Assembly: GCA_001874325.1 (NCBI GenBank)
Contig: MPCW01000002.1
Span: forward strand, 62,001 to 126,000
From: Flavobacterium sp. MedPE-SWcel
GTDB taxonomy: Bacteria; Bacteroidota; Bacteroidia; Flavobacteriales; Flavobacteriaceae
Length of the DNA stretch: 64,000 bases
Reading direction: 5' to 3'
Part shown: in pieces, positions 54,936-63,390 of the stretch
Layout: each line of letters opens with the position of its first letter
Position numbering within the stretch: position 1 is the stretch's first letter
The notes under the pieces: generated by a model
Told to the model about the DNA's origin: nothing
Databases searched by the model: none
The model's input: only the letters and a program-made list of their open reading frames with translations
Translations under genes and position numbers: made by a program

Positions 54936-55403
54936 TTATTTTCCTTCTTTACTATCAAGGTCTATATTTCCTATAAAAGAAACTAGTACTACCTCATTAC
55001 TTTTAGAGTCTTCTGTAAAAACAAGTAACTCTTTTATAATAGACTTGTCTTTACCTGAAACCATGTACACGTTTACTTTATTACCACCATCTTTTAAGCT
55101 AACTAGGCTTTCCATATCATGTTTTCTAAGGTACTTTTTTACTGTACTTTTCATATCCTTAGAATGCACTCTATCTGATGTTGTAAACACTCTTAGTGTT
55201 TCTAAATCTTTTACCTTTTTAAGGTAATCTTGTGCCTGTTCTGCACCTTGAGAGAGTTTTATGTATCCTAAAACCTCAACAAGATTTTCACTAATCACTA
55301 CTCCATCGATCCCTTCTTTATCCTGAAATTTATCAAACTCCTTTTGAGCAAAGGTAATAAATGGCATCACTGCTAATACTGCTGTTACTATAAATTTTTT
55401 CAT
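54936..55403 (-). CDS. Exported DUF4252 protein (first tandem copy)
   Basis: The signal peptide MKKFIVTAVLAVMPFITFAQ is followed by a body very like the next gene: KEFDKFQDKEGIDGVVISEN, LETLRVFTTSDRV, KSTVKKYLRKHDMESLVSLKDGG and EVVLVSFIGNIDL. Its ATG overlaps the stop of the anti-sigma-like gene by four bases (ATGA). Compared with the second copy the C-terminal helix is shorter. Role unknown; probably a product that senses or relieves envelope stress, judged only from operon context. Confidence 0.84.
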   Translation of the reverse strand: MKKFIVTAVLAVMPFITFAQKEFDKFQDKEGIDGVVISENLVEVLGYIKLSQGAEQAQDYLKKVKDLETLRVFTTSDRVHSKDMKSTVKKYLRKHDMESLVSLKDGGNKVNVYMVSGKDKSIIKELLVFTEDSKSNEVVLVSFIGNIDLDSKEGK

Positions 55404-55849
55404 TTTTTACTGTCTTTAAAAATTTTGTTTTTTGATTTTTCGTATTCTCCTAAATACTCTACTCCTGATACTCCAACATTAACTTGGTTAGAAAGCATAT
55501 TTAGTGCTTTTTGGGTCTCCTGAAAAGCTATTTCTGGATCTTCATAAGTACCTAGCTCTCTTTCATGTCCTGACTGATTACTAAATAATGCATAAAGACT
55601 AAACATCACCACAAGGCTTGCTGCTATCGATAACCACTTTACATTTTGCCTTCTAGGTTTTAGTGGTACGGCTTTTTCAAATTCTTGTGTTGCTTCTTTA
55701 ACAAAATAACCAAACATTGGCTTGTACTGTTCCAGATGCGGCGCCACATCCGAAGAAGAAAAATATTCTTTAAGTATATTTTCTTCGGCAGTACTAGTTG
55801 CTGCGTCAAAGTATTTTTCTAGTAGATTCTCAATTGTTCTTAATTCCAT
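55400..55849 (-). CDS. Putative membrane anti-sigma factor
   Basis: The protein has an N-terminal helical part (MELRTIENLLEKYFDAATSTAEENILKEYF, about 1-65), one membrane helix (about 73-91, WLSIAASLVVMFSLYALF) and a short outer tail. This is the shape of Bacteroidota anti-sigma factors without a zinc motif. Its start overlaps the sigma gene by 20 bases, the same overlap length that joins the anti-sigma gene to the next gene in the first ECF operon, so translation is tightly coupled. Confidence 0.7.
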   Translation of the reverse strand: MELRTIENLLEKYFDAATSTAEENILKEYFSSSDVAPHLEQYKPMFGYFVKEATQEFEKAVPLKPRRQNVKWLSIAASLVVMFSLYALFSNQSGHERELGTYEDPEIAFQETQKALNMLSNQVNVGVSGVEYLGEYEKSKNKIFKDSKK

Positions 55850-56345
55850 AACTATGCTTTTTTGTGAGTTCTTCCCTAATTGTTTTCCTTGCTCTCGAAA
55901 GGGCTACTCTTACAGCCGTTTCGTTCATGTCCATTATTTTAGCGATTTCCTCAAACTCATATTGTTCTACATCCCTCATTTGGATGATTATCTTTTGTTG
56001 CTCTGGCAACGTATTCATTATTTTCTCTACCCAACTCCAACTATCACGATCTTCGGCCTGTTTTTGTAACCCTGCTTGCCCATCTGTAAAGTTAGAATGC
56101 ACGATACGCATCTCTGTTGCTCTTTTTGATTTTAATTGATCTAAGCAATAATTTTTAGTAATCGTTACCGCTAAAGCTTCTACACTTGAATACGTTTTTA
56201 ATTTACCTCGATTGTTCCAAAGTCTAACCAATACCTCCTGTGTAGCATCTTCGGCTTCTTCTGTACTTACTAGAAGTCGCTTTGCTAATCGAAACATTCG
56301 ATCTTTAAAAGGAGTTATCGTTTTTATGAATTCTTTTTGATTCAT
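55830..56345 (-). CDS. ECF-type RNA polymerase sigma factor
   Basis: The 171-residue protein has region 2 (RLLVSTEEAEDATQEVLVRLW, about 23-43; EALAVTITKNYCLDQ) and region 4 (YEFEEIAKIMDMNETAVRVALSRARKTI, about 128-155). It is the first gene of a five-gene minus-strand operon with an anti-sigma-like gene and three DUF4252 genes. A TGTAACA-N15-CGTC motif lies 37 bases upstream, the same as in front of the other ECF operon, so self-activation is likely. Confidence 0.93.
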   Translation of the reverse strand: MNQKEFIKTITPFKDRMFRLAKRLLVSTEEAEDATQEVLVRLWNNRGKLKTYSSVEALAVTITKNYCLDQLKSKRATEMRIVHSNFTDGQAGLQKQAEDRDSWSWVEKIMNTLPEQQKIIIQMRDVEQYEFEEIAKIMDMNETAVRVALSRARKTIREELTKKHSYGIKNN

Positions 56346-56381
56346 TTATTAGCTTGGTTAATTATCGGTTTATAAAAGGAA

Positions 56382-56407
56382 GACGAACAATACATTTTTT
56401 TGTTACA
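56382..56407 (-). promoter_or_regulatory. Putative ECF sigma-dependent promoter of the second sigma operon
   Basis: On the minus strand TGTAACA (56407-56401) and CGTC (56385-56382) leave 16 bases between AAC and CGTC. This fits the general ECF promoter pattern and equals the spacing at 22468-22493. Confidence 0.6.
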
Positions 56408-56461
56408 AGTTGTATTAAAAAACTTAAATTTACGTTTTATTAAAACTAATAACTGCAATTG

Positions 56462-57910
56462 ATGAAAAAGATACTATTACTGCTAGTTGCTTTGCTGGTT
56501 ACTACATTTGCCTTTCAAAGCTGTGATGATTTAGATGATAACGTTGTACCCGCACATAGTTTTATATGGAAAGGGCTAAACCAGTATTACTTGTGGCAAG
56601 AAGATGTTCCTGAACTTGCTGACGATCGTTTTGAAACTCAATCAAGTTTAGACTCTTATGTTGAAAGCTTTTCTAGTCCAAACTCATTATTCGAAAACCT
56701 TTTATATGAACGAAATGTTATAGATCGATTTAGTGTACTCTTTCCTGACTTTAGGGTGTTAGAAAACAGATTACAAGGTGTAAGTAAAAGTAATGGTGTA
56801 GAATATGGCCTTATTTATACTGATGATAGTGAAACTTCTATTTTTGGATATGTACGCTATATTTTACCAAACTCTGATGCTTCTGCAAAAGATATACAAC
56901 GTGGTGAGATTTTTTATGCTGTAAATGGTACACCTTTAAATGACAGCAACTATCAATCATTACTAGGTAATGATACTTATACTTTAAATTTTGCTGATTA
57001 TGATGGTGGAAATATTACACCTAACGGAAAAGAGCTAGGATTAACGAAAACAGAATATTCAGAAAACCCTGTACACACCACTAATGTTATCACCGAAGGT
57101 TCTCATGTTATAGGCTACTTTATGTATAATGGTTTTTATAGCAGTTATGATAATGATCTTAATGAAGCTTTTGGGGAATTAGCATCTCAAGGTGTTAATG
57201 AATTGGTACTAGACCTTCGTTATAACTCAGGGGGATCTGTAAGAACATCTACTTATCTTGCTAGTATGATTACTGGTCAATTTAATGATGAAATATTTGC
57301 TAGAGAGCAATGGAATACTAAAATGCAAGGGTATTATGAAAACAATAACCCTGATGCTTTAATAAATAGGTTTACAAATCAATTATCAAATAGTACACCC
57401 ATCAACCATCTTAATCTTAACAAGATATACATTCTTACTACAAGAGGGACAGCATCTGCAAGTGAGTTAATAATTAACTGCTTACAACCGTATATTGATG
57501 TAACGGTTATAGGTGACACTACCACTGGTAAAAATGTAGGGTCTGTTACTTTATATGATTCAGCAAATTTCTCTAGAAGTAACGTTAACGGTTCTCATAC
57601 CTATGCTATGCAACCTATTGTATTAGAAATACTAAACAAAAATGGTTTTGGTGATTATAGTGATGGTATTGCTCCAGATATAGAACTTAAAGAAGATTTT
57701 GGTAACCTAGGTATATTAGGTGATGCTAACGAACCGTTATTTGCTGCTGCAATAGCTGATATAACTGGTAGTGGCCGATTCTCTATACCAACTCCAAGTA
57801 ATGACCATAAATGGTTTAATGATTCTAAAAAAATGCGTCGTTTCGGTACTGAAATGTATATTGAAAATACTCCTGAAGATAGCTTTTTACTAGCTAAAGA
57901 TTTACAGTAA
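56462..57910 (+). CDS. S41 family protease, surface lipoprotein
   Basis: The ATG at 56462 (a TTG lies directly before it) gives a lipoprotein signal with lipobox FQSC (Cys20) followed by DDLDDN, an acidic patch typical of surface export. A helical N-terminal domain and a PDZ-like domain (about 115-195) precede the S41 domain. The catalytic dyad is seen in TASASELI (Ser) and DTTTGKNVGS (Lys), 25 residues apart as in Prc. It is divergent from the second ECF operon and shares its 116-base intergenic region. It probably degrades or trims proteins at the cell surface. Confidence 0.88.
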   Translation: MKKILLLLVALLVTTFAFQSCDDLDDNVVPAHSFIWKGLNQYYLWQEDVPELADDRFETQSSLDSYVESFSSPNSLFENLLYERNVIDRFSVLFPDFRVLENRLQGVSKSNGVEYGLIYTDDSETSIFGYVRYILPNSDASAKDIQRGEIFYAVNGTPLNDSNYQSLLGNDTYTLNFADYDGGNITPNGKELGLTKTEYSENPVHTTNVITEGSHVIGYFMYNGFYSSYDNDLNEAFGELASQGVNELVLDLRYNSGGSVRTSTYLASMITGQFNDEIFAREQWNTKMQGYYENNNPDALINRFTNQLSNSTPINHLNLNKIYILTTRGTASASELIINCLQPYIDVTVIGDTTTGKNVGSVTLYDSANFSRSNVNGSHTYAMQPIVLEILNKNGFGDYSDGIAPDIELKEDFGNLGILGDANEPLFAAAIADITGSGRFSIPTPSNDHKWFNDSKKMRRFGTEMYIENTPEDSFLLAKDLQ

Positions 57911-57937
57911 TAGTAAAAAACACTTCTCTTATAAACT

Positions 57938-57967
57938 AAAAAAGAGTGGCTTTCGCCACTCTTTTTT
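57938..57967. terminator. Bidirectional terminator
   Basis: A-run, GAGTGGC, loop TTTC, GCCACTC, T-run, between the S41 gene (+) and the BtuG-like gene (-). Confidence 0.93.
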
Positions 57968-58020
57968 GCTTCCTCTATTTAAAAAAATAAAGTACTTAGC
58001 TAAACTTAAAAATAAAACAA

Positions 58021-59085
58021 TTAATTAAAGTAGAACCCTGAAGGTATTACTCCTACAGTAAGATCTTGCTCTAATGTACCTGTAAGTGAATAAATGTAAA
58101 CTTTACCATTAGAAGAATAATCTAATGCATCACCTACGTATACTTTATCATTTTTAACTTCAAAAGAATATACTCCATACACACCTTGTGCTGTAGTAGT
58201 AAACATAGAAGCTGAAGGCAATGATGTAGCTGAAAGATCCATACCATAAATACCATCACCTATAGTGTAGTATAATTTATTTCCTTCTACAACCATATTA
58301 CTTGGGTGATCTGTATCTGGAAAATCAAGAGATGTAGTTACACTGTTATCTGAAAGATTTACTACCGTAAGTGTACCCCCTGTTTCAGTAGGTGCCCATG
58401 ATGGTAAACCTCCGCTCAATACATACAGTTTATTATCTTTAACTTCAAGACTGTTAGGTACATCTCCTACTTCAATTGTTACTACTTCATTATTTGGTGT
58501 AGAAATAACACTTACTGTGTTTCCTTGACCATAACCACCTTTATGAGCTACATATAATTTACCATTGTTAGCTACAATAGCTTCAGGACCTTCTCCAACA
58601 CTAATTGTAGATGAAATAGTATTAGTATCAAGATCTAATACTGCAACATAATCATCTGTCGTATCAGTAGGATCTCCCCAATTTGTTATATATCCTTTAT
58701 TTCCAGAAAAAGCAATATATCTTGGGTTATCAAGATCTGTAGTAATAGCACCTATACGCTCAAATGTATAACGGTTTACAACTTCAACTTTATGTGAGTT
58801 ATTTACCACAATATAAGCATAGTCACCGTTTAACCCTATGTCTTGTCCTGTATCTCCTAGTGCTACACCTCCATTAACACCAGAAAATATATTATTTTCA
58901 AGTACATCTTCTTGAGATAAAAATGATACAGAAGAATTACCTACTTGAAAACCACCCTCGTTAAGTATTATTAATCCATTATCATAGTCTCCTTTTGGAG
59001 CACTAATCGAATCATCATCACTACTACAAGAAGTAAAAAAGAATGCTCCTGCAACAGCTGCTAAAATTAGTTTGTTAAGTTTCAT
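58021..59085 (-). CDS. BtuG-like beta-propeller surface lipoprotein (DUF5074/YncE-like)
   Basis: A lipoprotein signal (lipobox FTSC, Cys20) is followed by SSDDDS, the acidic surface-export patch. The rest is a seven-bladed-like propeller with repeated strands of the type NNGKLYVAHKGG, VKDNKLYVLSGG, VEGNKLYYTIGDGIYG and VKNDKVYVGDAL. It is the gene directly behind btuB (12 bases) in a unit preceded by a cobalamin riboswitch. In Bacteroides BtuG is a surface propeller that captures vitamin B12 and hands it to BtuB; the position and fold here suggest the same. Substrate binding is inferred, since the binding residues cannot be identified by eye. Confidence 0.82.
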   Translation of the reverse strand: MKLNKLILAAVAGAFFFTSCSSDDDSISAPKGDYDNGLIILNEGGFQVGNSSVSFLSQEDVLENNIFSGVNGGVALGDTGQDIGLNGDYAYIVVNNSHKVEVVNRYTFERIGAITTDLDNPRYIAFSGNKGYITNWGDPTDTTDDYVAVLDLDTNTISSTISVGEGPEAIVANNGKLYVAHKGGYGQGNTVSVISTPNNEVVTIEVGDVPNSLEVKDNKLYVLSGGLPSWAPTETGGTLTVVNLSDNSVTTSLDFPDTDHPSNMVVEGNKLYYTIGDGIYGMDLSATSLPSASMFTTTAQGVYGVYSFEVKNDKVYVGDALDYSSNGKVYIYSLTGTLEQDLTVGVIPSGFYFN

Positions 59086-59097
59086 TTGTTGTTATAA

Positions 59098-60921
59098 TTA
59101 GAATTTAAAATTAAGATACATTGTATAATTTCTTCCTGGCATTGGTCTAGAATTTACATTTTGATAAGTCACATCCCATAAATTATGTACTTGCGCTCCA
59201 ATGCCTAGTCCTTGCAATACTTTAAAATGATATTCTACACCAAAAGTCGAAACATTGTAAGCATCAATCTTCGATAAGTTATCTGAAGTAAAAAACACTT
59301 TACCATTGTATAAATGACGATAGTATGCTGAGATTTTTTTATAAGAATAAGCTAGTGAAGCAGTAGCTTTATGAAAAGGCACATATATTAACTGATTAGT
59401 TTTACCATCTTCTCTCGAAACCGTATAAGCATATGTACCATCAAAAGTAAAGCGACTACTACCTATAGTTTTCTGCCAATTTAAAATTGATTCTATACCA
59501 TAAGTATTTACTTTACCTACATTTTCTGGTCGCCATATATTATTTACAGGAGTCCATCGTAACATATCACGCAGTTTAATATAATATCCTGTTAGCGTAA
59601 GCTTGGTATTTTTAAATCTGAACTCATTACCTAATTCTACCTGATATGAACTTTCTGGATTAAGATCTGGATTACCGCCGCTTTGCCAATACAAATCATT
59701 AAATGTTGGGATACGGAAATTACGAGAAGCATTTGCTTTTATCTTATAAAACCTTGATACTTTATAACTCCCTCCAAAAGAAAAAAGTAATGGGCTTTCA
59801 TAAACATCAGTTATTTCTTTACGGACCCCTACTTCATATTGAAATTTTTGTGTTACAGCATGCTGTAATAATAAACTACCAGAACCTATGTTACGCTCTT
59901 TACTATGTATACCAGTCCCTTCCCCTTTATTAAAAGTATAATCTAGTAATGTATTTATTTTTATATCATCAGTAATCATATAAGCAAGGTCATATTTACC
60001 TAACCAAGTATTTACTTTACCGAAATCATAGTTTTCATTACCTCGAGCATAATATTTATAATGCTCTGTAAGTAATCCTACTTTTAGTTTAGATGTAAAA
60101 CGGTTATACTTGCCTAACCATTCTAATAAGTTTCTAGAATTAGTATCGTGATATTTACTCTGCGATGGAGCACTTAACGTACGAGAAAAATGTCTATCAC
60201 CATCATAAGCATAACTATATAAACGTAAAGTATTCTTATCATTTACCTTATATCCAAATGCTGCATTATAACTAGTATTATAATATTCTCCGTTTTCGTT
60301 TACTATGTCTGTATCAGGATACTTATAATCGTTATTACTACTATTTCTACTAATACTAACATCACTACTAAACTTATTTGTAGCAATTTTCATATTATAA
60401 TTAGCATTTAGTGTAGCATAACTACCGTAACTTAACAGTAATTTATTACTAAATTTTTTAGCAAAAGAAAGGTTGTTATTTAGATGAATACTGCCCCCAA
60501 TAGCACTACTACCATAAATAACACTACCTCCCCCTGCTCTAACTGTAACCGAATTGAAATCGCGAGCATTTACAATATTAAAATCTGTTTGCCCGTTAAG
60601 TTGTGAGTTTATATTTATACCATTCCATATCACTGCTGTTTGTTGTGCAGTAGTACCACGAAATGAAGGTGAAGACACCATACCTAAACCATTCTCTTTA
60701 AAATATACTGTAGTATTATAATTTAATAATGCGCCTAATGATGTAGCATTCCTATCGATAATAGAATCATTAAGTTTTAATATTGATCGTGAATTAGAAA
60801 AATCACGTAATTGAGTATCAGATATTATCACCTCTTCTAATTGGGTAATAGTATCGTTTTGTGCACAAAGTACTTGGCACAATAGTAATAAAGAAATGTA
60901 AGTAAGTTTTTTTAAAGCCAT
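59098..60921 (-). CDS. btuB: TonB-dependent vitamin B12 receptor
   Basis: The signal peptide ends VLCAQ (about residue 20). The plug domain (about 25-150) has the TonB-box-like EEVIISD start, LGALLNYNTTVYFKENG, PSFRGTTAQQTAVIWNGI and the GSVIYGSSAIGGSIHL end. A 22-stranded barrel follows, ending in the terminal Phe (MYLNFKF). The 607-residue length fits BtuB. The cobalamin riboswitch immediately upstream and the btuF/btuC/btuD genes on the other strand support B12 as substrate. It would take B12 across the outer membrane with TonB energy. Confidence 0.93.
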   Translation of the reverse strand: MALKKLTYISLLLLCQVLCAQNDTITQLEEVIISDTQLRDFSNSRSILKLNDSIIDRNATSLGALLNYNTTVYFKENGLGMVSSPSFRGTTAQQTAVIWNGININSQLNGQTDFNIVNARDFNSVTVRAGGGSVIYGSSAIGGSIHLNNNLSFAKKFSNKLLLSYGSYATLNANYNMKIATNKFSSDVSISRNSSNNDYKYPDTDIVNENGEYYNTSYNAAFGYKVNDKNTLRLYSYAYDGDRHFSRTLSAPSQSKYHDTNSRNLLEWLGKYNRFTSKLKVGLLTEHYKYYARGNENYDFGKVNTWLGKYDLAYMITDDIKINTLLDYTFNKGEGTGIHSKERNIGSGSLLLQHAVTQKFQYEVGVRKEITDVYESPLLFSFGGSYKVSRFYKIKANASRNFRIPTFNDLYWQSGGNPDLNPESSYQVELGNEFRFKNTKLTLTGYYIKLRDMLRWTPVNNIWRPENVGKVNTYGIESILNWQKTIGSSRFTFDGTYAYTVSREDGKTNQLIYVPFHKATASLAYSYKKISAYYRHLYNGKVFFTSDNLSKIDAYNVSTFGVEYHFKVLQGLGIGAQVHNLWDVTYQNVNSRPMPGRNYTMYLNFKF

Positions 60922-60928
60922 AATTATA

Positions 60929-60950
60929 GAACCTTTTTTCCCGAAGGTTC
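60929..60950 (-). promoter_or_regulatory. Hairpin next to the btuB start codon
   Basis: GAACCTT and AAGGTTC pair perfectly around an eight-base loop, eight bases before the ATG. Lying between the aptamer and the start, it may be the expression platform that hides the translation start. Confidence 0.5.
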
Positions 60951-60967
60951 GACATTTGTTATACTAA

Positions 60968-61136
60968 AGGCAGGTCTCCTGGCTTGCGTACTGTTGTTTA
61001 CCTTCCCGTGTTACCACAGTGGCATGAAGTTTAACAACAACCTCTCTTTTTGAGATAAGCTTACAGTTGCGGGAACAGCTCAGGTGTTTAACCTGATTCC
61101 CTTTTAATGTGATGATCAAAAAAATCAGCACAACCT
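60968..61136 (-). promoter_or_regulatory. Cobalamin (AdoCbl) riboswitch
   Basis: On the minus strand the conserved elements follow in order: GGGAATCAGG, the core TTCCCGCAACTGT, ATGCCACTG, ACGGGAAGG, and the B12 box AAGCCAGGAGACCTGCC near 60985-60969. This is the classical cobalamin aptamer. It stands 47 bases upstream of btuB and should reduce btuB and btuG-like expression when B12 is plentiful. Confidence 0.95.
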
Positions 61137-61146
61137 AAAGTCGGTG

Positions 61147-61154
61147 CAAAGATA
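61147..61154 (-). promoter_or_regulatory. Putative -7 element of the riboswitch-btuB transcript
   Basis: Read on the minus strand it is TATCTTTG (TANNTTTG), a few bases upstream of the aptamer. Confidence 0.5.
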
Positions 61155-61180
61155 GAATATATATTGAGATATTTAATTTA

Positions 61181-61188
61181 TACATTTG
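61181..61188 (+). promoter_or_regulatory. Putative -7 element of btuF
   Basis: TACATTTG fits TANNTTTG and lies 21 bases before the btuF ATG and 27 bases from the divergent -7 element of btuB. Confidence 0.5.
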
Positions 61189-61208
61189 CAACTGTTCAAT
61201 ATTTTTTC

Positions 61209-62345
61209 ATGAAAAACATTATTACCACATTTCTTATTGTTGTTTTACTAACAACCATTGGTTGTAAACAACAACAAAATGACAAAACTTCTACAATAGC
61301 AGCTACCAATATTGTAAAGCATGCTACTGGATTAAAAATATACCGATACAACGGTTATTCAGTAGTAGAAGTTACTAACCCTTGGCCAAATGCCGAGGCT
61401 GGTTTCACATATGTAATGCAGCAACAAGGTGCTTTTATACCTGATAGTCTTGATAGCTATATTGTTATACCAGTGCCTGTAAAAAAAGTAGTTGTTACCT
61501 CAACAACACACATACCATCGTTAGAGTTACTAGGGGTAGAAAATTCATTAGTTGGGTTTCCCGGAACACGCTATGTTTCATCGGAAAGAACAAGAGCACG
61601 AATTGACGCTGGCAAGGTGCGAGAAGCTGGTGCTAATGAGAGTTTGAACACTGAGGTTATGATAGATTTATCTCCTGATGCCGTAGTAGGCTTTAGTATC
61701 AGTGGAGATAATAAAACATTAAATACTTTAGAACAAAACGGAACTAATGTATTGTACAATGGTGACTGGACAGAACAATCGCCGCTAGGTAAGGCTGAAT
61801 GGATTAGGTTTTTTGGAGAGCTATATGATTTACAAGAAGAAGCCGACGATATATTTAATAAAATAGAAAGTGATTATAAAAATGCTCAAGCTTTAGCTAA
61901 AAATGTGACCTCTAACCCTACTGTGTTAAGCGGAGCAATGTATCAAGATCATTGGTATTTACCACAAGGTGGTAGTTGGGGAGCATTATTTATGAAAGAT
62001 GCACATGCTGATTATCTTTGGGGTGATTCTGACGGGACAGGTAGTCATACCTTATCTTTTGAAACTGTTTTAGATAAAGCGCAAGATGCTGATTATTGGA
62101 TTGGTCCTAGCCAATTTACATCATTACAAGAAATGGTAGAAAGTAACCCGCATTATGCACAATTTAAATCCTACCAAAATAAAGAAGTATACTCTTTTGC
62201 TAATAAAAAAGGGGCTACAGGTGGATTAATATACTATGAATTAGCACCTAACCGTCCAGATTTAGTACTAAAAGATCTTATCAAGATAGTACACCCTGAG
62301 CTTTTACCAGATTATGAACTTCACTTTTTTGAAAAACTAAAATAA
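61209..62345 (+). CDS. btuF: B12 ABC transporter substrate-binding lipoprotein
   Basis: The ATG at 61209 gives MKNIITTFLIVVLLTTIGC, a lipoprotein signal (Cys19); an upstream TTG frame lacks this. The body is a class III periplasmic binding protein of the BtuF/FepB type: VVVTSTTHIPSLELLGV in the N-lobe, DLSPDAVVGF, the long connecting helix (WIRFFGELYDLQEEADDIFNKIES) and the C-lobe with PGGSWGALF-like PQGGSWGALFMKDA. It accepts B12 from the periplasm for BtuC. It is the first gene of the plus-strand operon. Confidence 0.85.
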   Translation: MKNIITTFLIVVLLTTIGCKQQQNDKTSTIAATNIVKHATGLKIYRYNGYSVVEVTNPWPNAEAGFTYVMQQQGAFIPDSLDSYIVIPVPVKKVVVTSTTHIPSLELLGVENSLVGFPGTRYVSSERTRARIDAGKVREAGANESLNTEVMIDLSPDAVVGFSISGDNKTLNTLEQNGTNVLYNGDWTEQSPLGKAEWIRFFGELYDLQEEADDIFNKIESDYKNAQALAKNVTSNPTVLSGAMYQDHWYLPQGGSWGALFMKDAHADYLWGDSDGTGSHTLSFETVLDKAQDADYWIGPSQFTSLQEMVESNPHYAQFKSYQNKEVYSFANKKGATGGLIYYELAPNRPDLVLKDLIKIVHPELLPDYELHFFEKLK

Positions 62346-62351
62346 AGTATA

Positions 62352-63386
62352 GTGCAACACTCAAGGCAAAATACATTTCTATTTATAGTACTAAGCTTAG
62401 GCCTAGTAGTACTATTTTTGGTTAACTTAAGTCTTGGCTCAGTAAACATCCCTTTTAAAGATGTAGTACAGGCTTTAACTGGGGGTGAGGCTACAAAAAG
62501 CACTTGGGAGTACATTGTACTTAACTATCGTTTACCCAAAGCTATAACAGCATTATTAGTTGGTATGGGCTTATCATTAAGCGGACTACTAATGCAAACT
62601 CTTTTCCGTAACCCTTTGGCAGGACCTTATGTACTTGGGCTAAGTTCTGGTGCAAGCCTTGGAGTCGCATTTATAATATTAGGGGCTGGTATATTACCTA
62701 GTTTTTTAGGCAGTATATTTTCATCGTCTTATGGAGTTGTAATCGCCTCTACACTTGGAAGTTTCTTAGTATTACTTGCTGTATTACTTGTAGCACAGCG
62801 TCTTCGTGATACTATGGCTATACTTATAGTAGGGCTAATGTTTGCAAGCTTTACAGCCGCTATAGTTAATGTATTAACCTTTTTTAGTACAGCACAACAA
62901 CTTCAAAAATTTACTTTTTGGGCTATGGGTAGCCTTGGTAGCCTTTCTTGGACAAACATAACAATACTTAGTATAACTTGTATTGTAGGTATAGCCCTAG
63001 CTGCATTATGTATTAAACCACTTAACGCACTACTTTTAGGTGAACGTTATGCTAAAAGTTTAGGTATTAACTTTAGTAAAACACGTTTTATAATTATACT
63101 TGCTACTAGTATAATGGCTGGTGGTATAACTGCATTTGCAGGTCCTATAGCATTTATAGGTTTAGCAGTACCGCACATAACAAAGCTAATATTTAGAACC
63201 AGTAATCATTTAGTATTATTTTGGGCAACTTTATTAACTGGAGCAATACTATTATTACTTTGCGATACTATTACTCAGCTGCCAGGTAGCGACTTAACAT
63301 TACCTATCAATGCTGTAACCTCTATAGTGGGTGCACCTGTAGTTATATGGCTTTTATTACGCAAAAGAAAAGGAATGTACAGCTAA
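62352..63386 (+). CDS. btuC: B12 ABC transporter permease (FecCD family)
   Basis: The GTG start follows six bases after btuF. The 344-residue protein has about ten membrane helices and the FecCD landmarks: YRLPKAITALLVGMGLSLSG, MQTLFRNPLAGPYVLGLSSGA, and AFAGPIAFIGLAVPHI, the coupling region for the ATPase. It forms the inner-membrane channel of the B12 importer. The family also serves haem and siderophores; B12 is assigned by the riboswitch-linked context. Confidence 0.9.
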   Translation: MQHSRQNTFLFIVLSLGLVVLFLVNLSLGSVNIPFKDVVQALTGGEATKSTWEYIVLNYRLPKAITALLVGMGLSLSGLLMQTLFRNPLAGPYVLGLSSGASLGVAFIILGAGILPSFLGSIFSSSYGVVIASTLGSFLVLLAVLLVAQRLRDTMAILIVGLMFASFTAAIVNVLTFFSTAQQLQKFTFWAMGSLGSLSWTNITILSITCIVGIALAALCIKPLNALLLGERYAKSLGINFSKTRFIIILATSIMAGGITAFAGPIAFIGLAVPHITKLIFRTSNHLVLFWATLLTGAILLLLCDTITQLPGSDLTLPINAVTSIVGAPVVIWLLLRKRKGMYS

Positions 63387-63390
63387 CCTA

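Noticed and set aside
54898..54958. TTG start 20 codons upstream for the second DUF4252 gene
   Set aside because: It overlaps the preceding gene and destroys the clear signal peptide beginning at 54898.
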